From positions 1-6,896 of the forward strand of contig URUT01000050.1 in assembly GCA_900551105.1 (NCBI GenBank): 6,896 nt of DNA. The letters are read 5' to 3'. The stretch is from an uncultured Mycoplasmatota bacterium. GTDB lineage: Bacteria > Bacillota_I > Bacilli_A > RF39 > UBA660. The stretch's first letter is position 1, and the number at the start of each line of letters is the position of its first letter. This document shows positions 1 to 6,121 of this stretch, in pieces. The notes below the pieces were generated by a model. The model made no database searches. It saw only the letters and a program-made list of their open reading frames with translations, and was not told the origin of the DNA. Made by a program: the position numbers and the translations under genes.

Positions 1-576
1 AAATACTTAAGAGAAAACATTATGGTTATTCTAGATGGTGATCATTTTAATACCAAATACGTTGAAGAAGAATTATTATATTATTTTGAATATTTAAAAA
101 TTGACAAAGTAACTGCCTACAACGAACTAAAAAGATTTTCTAAATACTTCGGTATTGAAGAGTTACTAATTTCTCCAATTAAACTATTAAATACATCAGA
201 AAAAGCTTATATCAAAATCCTATCATTTCTTATATTAACCCCACAAATTCTTGGAATAGACAACATAATGACTTTATTAGATGTTAATGAAAAATTAAAA
301 ATAATTAAATTTGCTAGAGACAACAACATTACTATTTTAAACGTTACTACCAACAAAGAAGAACTTATGCTTGGAAGTGAAATCTTAATAATTGACAATC
401 ATCAAAAACTAAAAATGGATAGCACTCTAGAGATGATCAAAGAAGAAAAACTTTTAAATAACAATGGCATGAAAGTTCCATTCTTGGTAGATTTAAGTAA
501 TGGCCTTAATTACTATGACTTATTAAAAAACAACTTTTACAATATAGACAAACTAGTAGGTGAAATATGGAAATAA
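1..576 (+). CDS. EcfA1-like ATPase with lost catalytic motifs (5' end cut by window edge)
   Basis: The frame is open from base 1 (seven codons before the first ATG at 22), and the first visible residues match the stretch just before the Q-loop of EcfA proteins, so the gene starts outside the window and Walker A cannot be seen. Counting from the ATG at 22, residues 2-18 align with the EcfA VFQNPDNQ...VEDDV segment, but the Q-loop Gln is Leu4. The LSGGQ signature is LNTSE (56-60), the Walker B region is ILGIDN (76-81) with the catalytic Glu replaced by Asn81, and the switch His is Thr110 (VTTN). The D-loop aspartate (LLD, 85-87) remains. The C-terminus (MKVPFLVDLS... to EIWK) matches the EcfA1 C-terminal domain well. 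Family membership is inferred from this motif-by-motif alignment; loss of ATP hydrolysis is a further inference. It overlaps the next gene by 10 bases. Role unknown. Confidence 0.72.
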   Translation, partial: KYLRENIMVILDGDHFNTKYVEEELLYYFEYLKIDKVTAYNELKRFSKYFGIEELLISPIKLLNTSEKAYIKILSFLILTPQILGIDNIMTLLDVNEKLKIIKFARDNNITILNVTTNKEELMLGSEILIIDNHQKLKMDSTLEMIKEEKLLNNNGMKVPFLVDLSNGLNYYDLLKNNFYNIDKLVGEIWK

Positions 577-1181
577 TGTTTACAAACGAAACAAACAATT
601 TATTAAATGATAGACAGTTTTTATCTTTTATTGGTGAGGTTAAAGACTTAGAAACATTACTGTCAAATCTTAACTTATCAAGCTATAAAGAAACAAAAAA
701 AGTAAAACATTATTTAAAAACTACTGAATACTTTAATGATTTAAAACTAGACAATGAATTACTTAATGAAAAAATAGCTGACTTGAGTTCTTATGAATTA
801 ATGTGTTTTAAACTGCTTACTATTATTAATAAAAAACCAAGCATCATAATTCTAGATAATGTAGACTGCAAAATATGTGAAAAATACAAAAGCAAGCTAC
901 TTAATTTTATAAGACTTATAAATGCGAGCAAGCGAATAAAATTCATTATTATTAGTAGTAACACTGTATTCTTAAACCAAATTAGTAAAGATTGCTTAGT
1001 CATGAAAAACGGCATTATAAAATATCAAGGTCAAATTATAGATGGTATTAAAAGCAATCAAATCAAAAAATGTGAAATTATTGACTTCATTGATATCGCA
1101 AATCAAAAGAAAAAAGCTAAATTAGATTATTATTTAGAAACAAAAGAACTACTAAAAGCAATTTATAGGAGTGTATTTTAA
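567..1181 (+). CDS. EcfA2-like ATPase with destroyed Walker A, Walker B and signature motifs
   Basis: A 204-residue protein that follows the EcfA2 layout but lacks every key nucleotide-binding motif. Residues 18-37 align with the beta strand and P-loop of EcfA (FLSFIG then EVKDLETL where GxxGxGKST is expected), so the P-loop Lys and Ser/Thr are gone. The signature is LSSYE (73-77), Walker B is IIILDN (93-98) with Asn for the catalytic Glu, and the switch His position carries Ser/Asn (131-132). The end of the nucleotide-binding domain is recognisable (VMKNGIIKYQGQ, 145-156), as is the C-terminal helix region ending ELLKAI. The usual length is about 280-290, so it is shortened by roughly 80 residues. 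The start at 567 follows AGTAGGTGA (555-563) with a 3-base gap; ATG at 576 would overlap the previous stop but leaves a 12-base gap. Its stop overlaps truA by one base. It is probably co-translated with its neighbours; function unknown. Confidence 0.7.
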   Translation: MEIMFTNETNNLLNDRQFLSFIGEVKDLETLLSNLNLSSYKETKKVKHYLKTTEYFNDLKLDNELLNEKIADLSSYELMCFKLLTIINKKPSIIILDNVDCKICEKYKSKLLNFIRLINASKRIKFIIISSNTVFLNQISKDCLVMKNGIIKYQGQIIDGIKSNQIKKCEIIDFIDIANQKKKAKLDYYLETKELLKAIYRSVF

Positions 1182-1903
1182 TGAGATATAAAGCAAGTAT
1201 TAGTTATAACGGAAGTAAATTCTATGGGTTTCAAAGATTAAAAAATCATCCTTCAGTTCAAGAAGAACTTGAAAGAGTCCTTACCAAAATAAATAAAAGT
1301 GTAGTTGAAGTAAAAGGAGCAGGGCGTACTGACCGTGGGGTCCACGCTTATAATCAAATGATCCACTTTGACTTAAATATTAATATAGATTGTGACCATT
1401 TAACCAAAGCAATTAATTCTCTAGTTAACAAATATATCAAAGTTAACTACTGCGAAGAAGTAAGCGATGACTTTCATGCACGCTTTGACACTAAATACAA
1501 AGTATATCAGTATGTTATAAATTTAGGCGAATATGACCCAATTGATGAAGACTTTATTTATAACTATAACCATAATTTAAATATTAAAAAAATGAAAAAA
1601 GCCGCCAAAAATTTTCTAGGTTTTCATTCCTATAAAGCATTTACAGCAGGCTACCGTGATAGTTATAACAGTGTTATATATGATATAAAATTCAAAAAAA
1701 AGAAAGATATTTTAGTCATAACTTTCATTGGTAAAAGCTTTTATCGATACATGGTCAGAAACTTAGTTGGAGCATTAATTCAAGTTGGTGAAGAAAAAAC
1801 AGAAGCGCAGGATATTACTAACATGCTTAATAAAGAAACTAACTCAACTCATTACGTTACTGTACCAGCATGTGGACTTTATCTAGTGGATATCAAATAT
1901 TAG
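1181..1903 (+). CDS. truA: tRNA pseudouridine(38-40) synthase TruA
   Basis: TruA converts uridines at positions 38-40 of the tRNA anticodon arm to pseudouridine in the cytoplasm. The 240-residue length is typical. The catalytic motif GAGRTDRGVHA lies at residues 46-56 with the nucleophile Asp51. The N-terminal strand reads YNGSKFYGFQ (9-18), with Asn where many homologues have Asp (YDG), followed by SVQEELE, and the C-terminal half has the conserved SFYRYMVRNLVG block. The start ATG overlaps the preceding TAA (TAATG) and is preceded by AGGAG at 1167-1171, so it is likely translationally coupled to the two degenerate ATPase-like genes. In many Bacillota truA follows ecfA1-ecfA2-ecfT and precedes rplM-rpsI; here ecfT is missing before it and tagO follows. 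The stop is TAG, the only non-TAA stop in the window. Confidence 0.97.
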   Translation: MRYKASISYNGSKFYGFQRLKNHPSVQEELERVLTKINKSVVEVKGAGRTDRGVHAYNQMIHFDLNINIDCDHLTKAINSLVNKYIKVNYCEEVSDDFHARFDTKYKVYQYVINLGEYDPIDEDFIYNYNHNLNIKKMKKAAKNFLGFHSYKAFTAGYRDSYNSVIYDIKFKKKKDILVITFIGKSFYRYMVRNLVGALIQVGEEKTEAQDITNMLNKETNSTHYVTVPACGLYLVDIKY

Positions 1904-1934
1904 TATAATTCTTTTTATTTTTTAATTAATAGTG

Positions 1935-1956
1935 TATAATAAAAACAAGTAGGTGA
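1935..1956 (+). promoter_or_regulatory. Putative tagO -10 element and ribosome binding site
   Basis: A perfect TATAAT lies at 1935-1940, with TG directly before it. No convincing -35 hexamer is seen at the right distance; 1912-1917 is only T-rich. The ribosome site AGTAGGTGA (1948-1956) sits 4 bases before the tagO ATG. Transcription from this -10 would start near 1947 and give a leader of only about 14 bases. No clear terminator hairpin follows truA, so readthrough from truA is also possible. Confidence 0.45.
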
Positions 1957-1960
1957 GTTC

Positions 1961-3043
1961 ATGAAATATCAAGTAAATGGCCATAGTATTTTTCTTATAT
2001 TATTAGTGACTTTTTTATCAAGCGCTATTTTGATGCCATTAATAAAAAAAGTAGCTGTGCATATTGGCGCAATAGACTATCCAAATGAAAGGAAAGTTCA
2101 CCATAAACCAATGCCTAGGCTTGGTGGTTTAGCAGTATTTTTATCGTTTCTAATAGGATATATGTTCTTTGGCGAGCCTACAATTCAAATGAACTCCATA
2201 TTAATTGGTGGCTTCATTATAATTCTTTTAGGAATCTTTGATGATATTAAATCAATTTCTGCAGGATATAAATTTATTGTTCAAATATTAGCGGCATCCG
2301 TAGTAGTTTTCTATGGAAATATTTATCTTCCATCAGTTAGCGCATTTGGCTTAAATTTAGAATTTGGTATTTTTGGCTACCCACTAGCAGTATTCTTTAT
2401 AGTTGCCATCATGAACGCGATAAACTTAATTGATGGCCTAGACGGTTTATCCTCAGGAACTTGCTCAATCTACTTTTTAACAATAGCCGTTATCGCTTTC
2501 TTTTTAAACAGACTTAACGGCCTAGATGTAACTCTTTGCCTTATAATGTTAGGTGCAACTCTTGGGTTCTTGATATATAATTTCTATCCAGCAAAAATAT
2601 ATTTAGGTGATACTGGCAGCACCTTCTTAGGATTTATGATTGCCGTTATTGCTCTACTAGGATTTAAAGCCGCAACCGTAACCTCTCTAATCGTACCAAT
2701 TTTAATCTTATTCTTACCTATAATTGATACTATATTAGCAATATTTAGAAGACTATTAAAAGGCGAAAACATTGGTGCTCCTGATAAAGAACATCTTCAC
2801 CATCAGCTTCTTAAATTAAATAAATCAACAAGAAAGACAGTTCTAATAATGTATGGAATTGATGCTCTATGCGCTGCTATTTCAATTTTCTACACCCTAG
2901 GAGACAACCACTTAGCAATTATCCTTTATATTATACTTTTAATCGTATTAGTAACCTTAATTATGAAAACCGACATCTTATTCCAGCATATTAAAAAGGA
3001 ACCAAATAAAAAAACTAGTAAAATGAAATTTACCAAAAAGTAA
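1961..3043 (+). CDS. tagO: Undecaprenyl-phosphate GlcNAc-1-phosphate transferase (TagO/WecA family)
   Basis: A 360-residue polytopic membrane enzyme that by family transfers GlcNAc-1-phosphate from UDP-GlcNAc to undecaprenyl phosphate, the first membrane step of wall teichoic acid or another lipid-linked glycan. Visible family motifs are DYPNERKVHHKPMPRLGG (39-56), the Mg-binding aspartate pair in FDDIKS (93-98), NAINLIDGLDGL (152-163), GDTGS (216-220), DT at 256-257 and HLHHQLL (278-284). The HLHH loop and overall layout favour TagO/WecA over MraY. About ten hydrophobic segments are seen, with a short lysine-rich cytosolic tail. It is convergent with glmS, whose product feeds UDP-GlcNAc synthesis. 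The exact sugar substrate and final polymer are inferred from family, not shown by sequence; the tagO symbol rests on the Gram-positive context. Confidence 0.9.
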   Translation: MKYQVNGHSIFLILLVTFLSSAILMPLIKKVAVHIGAIDYPNERKVHHKPMPRLGGLAVFLSFLIGYMFFGEPTIQMNSILIGGFIIILLGIFDDIKSISAGYKFIVQILAASVVVFYGNIYLPSVSAFGLNLEFGIFGYPLAVFFIVAIMNAINLIDGLDGLSSGTCSIYFLTIAVIAFFLNRLNGLDVTLCLIMLGATLGFLIYNFYPAKIYLGDTGSTFLGFMIAVIALLGFKAATVTSLIVPILILFLPIIDTILAIFRRLLKGENIGAPDKEHLHHQLLKLNKSTRKTVLIMYGIDALCAAISIFYTLGDNHLAIILYIILLIVLVTLIMKTDILFQHIKKEPNKKTSKMKFTKK

Positions 3044-3067
3044 AAATCATTAACTAGTTCTTTTTTT
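3005..3067. terminator. Probable bidirectional terminator between tagO and glmS
   Basis: ACTAGT at 3014-3019 and AATG at 3022-3025 can pair with CATT at 3048-3051 and ACTAGT at 3053-3058, leaving a loop of about 22 bases. On the + strand the stem is followed by TCTTTTTTT (T-run 3061-3067); on the - strand it is followed by a T-run complementary to the A-tract at 3005-3013. It would serve both convergent genes. The left arm lies inside the last tagO codons and the right T-run touches the glmS stop. The stem is AU-rich and imperfect, so its strength is uncertain. Confidence 0.45.
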
Positions 3068-4865
3068 ATTCTACTGTAACAGACTTTGCTAAATTTCTTG
3101 GTTTATCAATATCACAACCATTATTTTTAGCAACATAGTAAGCAATTAACTGTAAATAAATTATCGGCAAAATAGGCATTACAAAATCATTTACTTTACT
3201 AATTTGAATTAACTCATCATAAGCATCTTGATTATGACTTAAATCACAACTAGATAAAACTATTGAATAAGCTCCTCTAGCTTTAGTCTCTTTAATATTA
3301 CTAATAGTTTTTAAAGCAATATCTTCATCAGTAATAATACTAATAACTGGCGTATTTTCACTTATTAAAGCAATAGAACCATGTTTTAACTCACCAGATT
3401 GATAAGCCTCACTATGTAAATAAGAAATTTCCTTTAGTTTTAAGCAGCCCTCTAAAGCAATCGCAAAATCTACTTTTCTTCCTAAAAAGAAAATATCATG
3501 ATTCTTATAAATCTTATTTGCTAATTCTTCACAAACTTTAATATTTTGAAGTTCATCTGAAACATAATTTTTAACATTTTCAAAAGCACTAATTATTTCA
3601 AGTTTTTTATTATCATCTAATTTATTTTTATCTAAACAAAGTTTAAAAGCTAAAAGTGAAAGTAAAATAACTTGTGCAGTGTAAGCTTTCGTAGTCGCAA
3701 CGGCAATCTCCGGACCAGCCTTAATATACAAAACATTCTTGGCCTCTCTAGCGATAGAAGATCCTACAACATTTACAATAGCAAGTGTATCAATTCCTTT
3801 TTCCTTAACTAATCTTAATGAAGCCAAAGTATCAGCAGTCTCACCCGACTGACTTATAACAATTAATAACCCATCCTTATCTAAAAAACATTTCTTATAT
3901 CTATACTCACTGGCAATATAAGTATTAACCTCTGTATCTGCATATTCTTCAAAAATATGTTTAGCAACGCATCCTACATGGTAAGCACTACCACAAGCGA
4001 CAATATCAAGTCTTTTATATTTTGATAAATCAGGCAAATTAACAAGCTCGCCATTTTTTAAATATTCGTTAACTGTTCTTTCCAAAACTTCCGGTTGTTC
4101 ATAAATCTCTTTAAGCATAAAATGATCATAACCATTTTTCATACCTGTTTCAATATCATACTCAAAAGTTAACATTTCTTTATTAACTAATTTGCCATCA
4201 CGATAAACTTTTACATCATTAGGTGTTAAGACAGCAATATCTCCATCATCCAAAGTATAATAGTTTTTTGTATATTTTAAAATTGCCGGAACATCACTAG
4301 CAATAAAATTCTCACCAGCACCAATTCCAATTATTAAAGGTGCATTTTTTCTCATAGCATAAAGCTTATTATCATCGTGAGCAATCACTCCGAAAGCATA
4401 ACTACCTATAAGTTTCTTACTAGCAGCTTCTAATGCCTTATAAACATCCTTGGTTTCTTCATATAAAGCATTAATTAGAGCTGCTGCTACCTCAGTATCA
4501 GTATCAGAAATAAACTCGTGATTCTTTAAAATATCCTCTTTTTTTAAAGCTTCGTAATTTTCTATTATTCCATTATGAACTAATGTAATCTTACCAGCCG
4601 CATGTGGATGACTATTAATCTTTGATGGCTCACCATGAGTAGCCCATCTTGTATGACCAACTGCCAAATCAGCACTTTCCTTCATATTAAGTTCTTTTTT
4701 TAAATTTACAATTTTGCCTGGCTCCTTAAAAACCTTTAATTCACCATTATTATTTTTATACGCTATACCAGCTGAATCATAACCACGATACTCTAAAGTC
4801 TCTAAACCGTTAATTACAACCTCTATAGCTTTTTTCTTTCCTACATATCCTACAATTCCGCACAT
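3066..4865 (-). CDS. glmS: Glutamine--fructose-6-phosphate aminotransferase (isomerizing) GlmS
   Basis: GlmS makes glucosamine-6-phosphate from fructose-6-phosphate and glutamine, the entry to UDP-GlcNAc for peptidoglycan and teichoic acid. The 599-residue length is typical. The N-terminal glutaminase domain starts MCGIVGY, so Cys2 becomes the nucleophile after Met removal, and has EYRGYDSAG (25-33), HTRWATHG (71-78), HNGI (97-100) and DTDTE (121-125). Two sugar-isomerase (SIS) domains follow, with ACGSAYHVG (290-298), SQSGETADT (338-346), ATTKAYTAQ (390-398) and the catalytic EGCLKLKEI-type helix. The C-terminus ends LAKSVTVE as expected. The start is set by GAGGAG (4875-4880) 9 bases before ATG. 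Upstream lies a glmS ribozyme, so expression should be shut down by its own product. All key residues are present. Confidence 0.98.
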   Translation of the reverse strand: MCGIVGYVGKKKAIEVVINGLETLEYRGYDSAGIAYKNNNGELKVFKEPGKIVNLKKELNMKESADLAVGHTRWATHGEPSKINSHPHAAGKITLVHNGIIENYEALKKEDILKNHEFISDTDTEVAAALINALYEETKDVYKALEAASKKLIGSYAFGVIAHDDNKLYAMRKNAPLIIGIGAGENFIASDVPAILKYTKNYYTLDDGDIAVLTPNDVKVYRDGKLVNKEMLTFEYDIETGMKNGYDHFMLKEIYEQPEVLERTVNEYLKNGELVNLPDLSKYKRLDIVACGSAYHVGCVAKHIFEEYADTEVNTYIASEYRYKKCFLDKDGLLIVISQSGETADTLASLRLVKEKGIDTLAIVNVVGSSIAREAKNVLYIKAGPEIAVATTKAYTAQVILLSLLAFKLCLDKNKLDDNKKLEIISAFENVKNYVSDELQNIKVCEELANKIYKNHDIFFLGRKVDFAIALEGCLKLKEISYLHSEAYQSGELKHGSIALISENTPVISIITDEDIALKTISNIKETKARGAYSIVLSSCDLSHNQDAYDELIQISKVNDFVMPILPIIYLQLIAYYVAKNNGCDIDKPRNLAKSVTVE

Positions 4866-4902
4866 AAAAAATCTCTCCTCTCATATATAAGAAAAATTGA
4901 AG

Positions 4903-5030
4903 AGATTAACTTTTTGTTACAATTTTGATTTTGCTTTTTGTAGTTAATCTTACGTTTTCCATACGCAGTGGCATCCGCCGAACTTTCGATAAACCACTGT
5001 CCTCGTCACCTTATCGGTCTGGCGCTCATT
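4903..5030 (-). promoter_or_regulatory. glmS ribozyme (glucosamine-6-phosphate-responsive self-cleaving riboswitch)
   Basis: On the - strand the leader carries the hallmark core of this family. AGCGCC lies at 5026-5021, and the family cleaves between A (5026) and G (5025). GACGAGG lies at 5007-5001. P2 is CAGUGG (4999-4994) paired with CCACUG (4971-4966). The UUCGGCGG segment supplies GGCG (4979-4976), which can pair with CGCC (5024-5021) as the core pseudoknot. P1 is reduced to ACC/GGU around GAUAA, and P3 is about 3-4 pairs (CGU/ACG). P4 is a 9-pair stem, AGAUUAACU (4950-4942) with AGUUAAUCU (4911-4903), enclosing an A-rich loop. In the known family, glucosamine-6-phosphate acts as cofactor; the cleaved mRNA carries a 5'-hydroxyl and is degraded (shown for B. 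subtilis). Position directly before glmS confirms the assignment. Confidence 0.95.
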
Positions 5031-5068
5031 ATACTTTATGTTCCTCCTACTAATGTATAACTAATTAA

Positions 5069-5097
5069 ATTATATTTAATAAAAAAAAGATTGTAAA
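5069..5097 (-). promoter_or_regulatory. glmS promoter (sigma-A type)
   Basis: On the - strand TTTACA (5097-5092, five of six matches to TTGACA) is followed by a 17-base spacer and a perfect TATAAT (5074-5069). Transcription should start near 5062, giving about 36 bases of RNA before the ribozyme cleavage site, so the scissile bond would be in the transcript. The spacer contains the T8 run of the preceding gene's terminator. Confidence 0.75.
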
Positions 5098-5112
5098 GCA
5101 AAATTACAAATC
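5081..5112 (-). terminator. Rho-independent terminator of the nucleotidyltransferase gene
   Basis: On the - strand GATTTGTAA (5112-5104) pairs with TTACAATC (5096-5089) with one bulged T and a 7-base loop, followed at once by eight Ts (5088-5081). The left arm contains the stop codon TAA (5106-5104) of the upstream gene, and the right arm contains most of the glmS -35 hexamer. Confidence 0.75.
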
Positions 5113-5985
5113 TCTAGGGTAAACACCATCATTAATAAGCTCGTTTATTGATTTCTTTACATAATCTTTATCTTCTTTATAAGTGACACCAAACCATTTG
5201 CCATTAGTTTCTATAACATGCATTTTTATATCACCATTTTTAATATGTCTATCTATGACATCAGTTAGTAAAAACTCTTCTTTTTGTGGATCTTTTATAT
5301 TTTGCACAAATACATTTAAATCACTTTCTAAATAATCAAAAATCTTCGGCGTAAATAAAAGCATATTCATATTAACAAAAACATTATCATTTACCTCAAA
5401 ACTTTCACTTCCATCTAATGGAGTACAAATTATTTTTTCTTCTAGTTTTTGTACTCTGCACTCTTTTAAAGCTTTTAAAAGTTCATCTTGAGTAGTACAT
5501 ACACCTCTTTTAACTTTGCCATTATCCGTTAAAGTATTTGCTACTTTAAAGCAAACATTACCAAAATCTGTATCAGTTATTTCTTCTTTTAAAAATTTAC
5601 TGGCCTTAACAAAAGCATCTCTTCCATAAAAATCATCTGCATTAAGTACCATAAAATTTTCTTTTACAGCATTTTTACAAGCATATAAAGCTTGTCCTGT
5701 TCCCCAAGGCTTAACTCTTTCTACTTTTGTTTCTAAAGGCATATCCTCTTGCTTTTGAAATACGATTTCTACACTAATCCTATCTTTAATTCTACTAAGA
5801 ATAGTATCTTCAAAATCTTTAAGTATTTCTTCTTTTATAACAAAAACTACTTTTTCAAAACCAACTCTTATTGCATCATAAATTGAATAATCTATTATAA
5901 ATTCGCCATTTGGCCCCATTGGTTCCATTTGCTTTAGTCCACCAAATCTACTGCCCATTCCTGCAGCTAATATTACTAACGTCAT
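5104..5985 (-). CDS. Sugar-phosphate nucleotidyltransferase family protein, substrate unknown
   Basis: A 293-residue protein with the Rossmann-like NTP-transferase fold that couples an NTP to a phosphorylated sugar or alcohol. It opens LVILAAGMGSRFGG (3-16), the nucleotide-binding loop, then LKQMEP (17-22), continues with PWGTGQAL (93-100, similar to the GTA/AL base-contact region of sugar nucleotidyltransferases) and has LNADDFYG (114-121), whose aspartates are placed to bind Mg. There is no C-terminal left-handed beta-helix, so it is not GlmU. I chose the start at 5985: GTGAGG (5996-5991) lies 5 bases upstream and the domain begins at once. An ATG at 6036 would add 17 residues without support. 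The gene ends in its own terminator and lies near tagO, glmS and a glycan exporter, which suggests a role in activating an envelope-glycan precursor. That role is inference. Confidence 0.8.
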   Translation of the reverse strand: MTLVILAAGMGSRFGGLKQMEPMGPNGEFIIDYSIYDAIRVGFEKVVFVIKEEILKDFEDTILSRIKDRISVEIVFQKQEDMPLETKVERVKPWGTGQALYACKNAVKENFMVLNADDFYGRDAFVKASKFLKEEITDTDFGNVCFKVANTLTDNGKVKRGVCTTQDELLKALKECRVQKLEEKIICTPLDGSESFEVNDNVFVNMNMLLFTPKIFDYLESDLNVFVQNIKDPQKEEFLLTDVIDRHIKNGDIKMHVIETNGKWFGVTYKEDKDYVKKSINELINDGVYPRDL

Positions 5986-6039
5986 ATAATCCTCACTTTC
6001 AGACAAAAACATAACACAATCATAAAAAAACATCAATAA

Positions 6040-6068
6040 AATATATAAAAGTTAGTAAAGAAAGCCAA
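6040..6068 (-). promoter_or_regulatory. Putative promoter of the nucleotidyltransferase gene
   Basis: On the - strand TTGGCT (6068-6063) is separated by 17 bases from TATATT (6045-6040). The -35 matches consensus at three to four positions and the -10 at five of six. It would start transcription near 6033, about 48 bases before the chosen ATG at 5985, and upstream of or just inside the alternative ATG at 6036, which argues for the shorter protein. Confidence 0.4.
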
Positions 6069-6097
6069 AACCTCTAGCAAAATAAAAATATTTACTT

Positions 6098-6115
6098 TAT
6101 AATAATATTAGGTGA
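6098..6115 (+). promoter_or_regulatory. Putative -10 element and ribosome site of the small surface-protein gene
   Basis: A perfect TATAAT lies at 6098-6103 and AGGTGA at 6110-6115, 6 bases before ATG 6122. The best -35 at a 17-base distance, TAGCAA (6075-6080), is poor. The start site predicted near 6110 would leave a leader of only about 12 bases. Confidence 0.4.
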
Positions 6116-6121
6116 TAAAAT

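Noticed and set aside
207..1015. Antisense open frames within the two ATPase-like genes (and one inside tagO)
   Set aside because: They have no ribosome site or family resemblance and are explained by the AT-rich sense codons.
1904..1960. Terminator after truA
   Set aside because: There are T-runs at 1912-1923 but no convincing hairpin before them.
4891..4950. Ribozyme P4 stem as a transcription attenuator before glmS
   Set aside because: The 9-pair stem has a 30-base loop, is AU-rich and is separated from the T5 tract by several bases; it fits P4 of the ribozyme.
5028..5033. TATAAT on the - strand directly before the ribozyme as the glmS promoter
   Set aside because: Transcription from it would start inside the ribozyme and lose the cleavage site, and it has no -35; the 5097-5069 promoter fits far better.
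5986..6036. A longer nucleotidyltransferase starting at ATG 6036
   Set aside because: The extra 17 residues are unlike the family, the conserved loop begins right after the internal Met, and GTGAGG sits 5 bases before the 5985 start.
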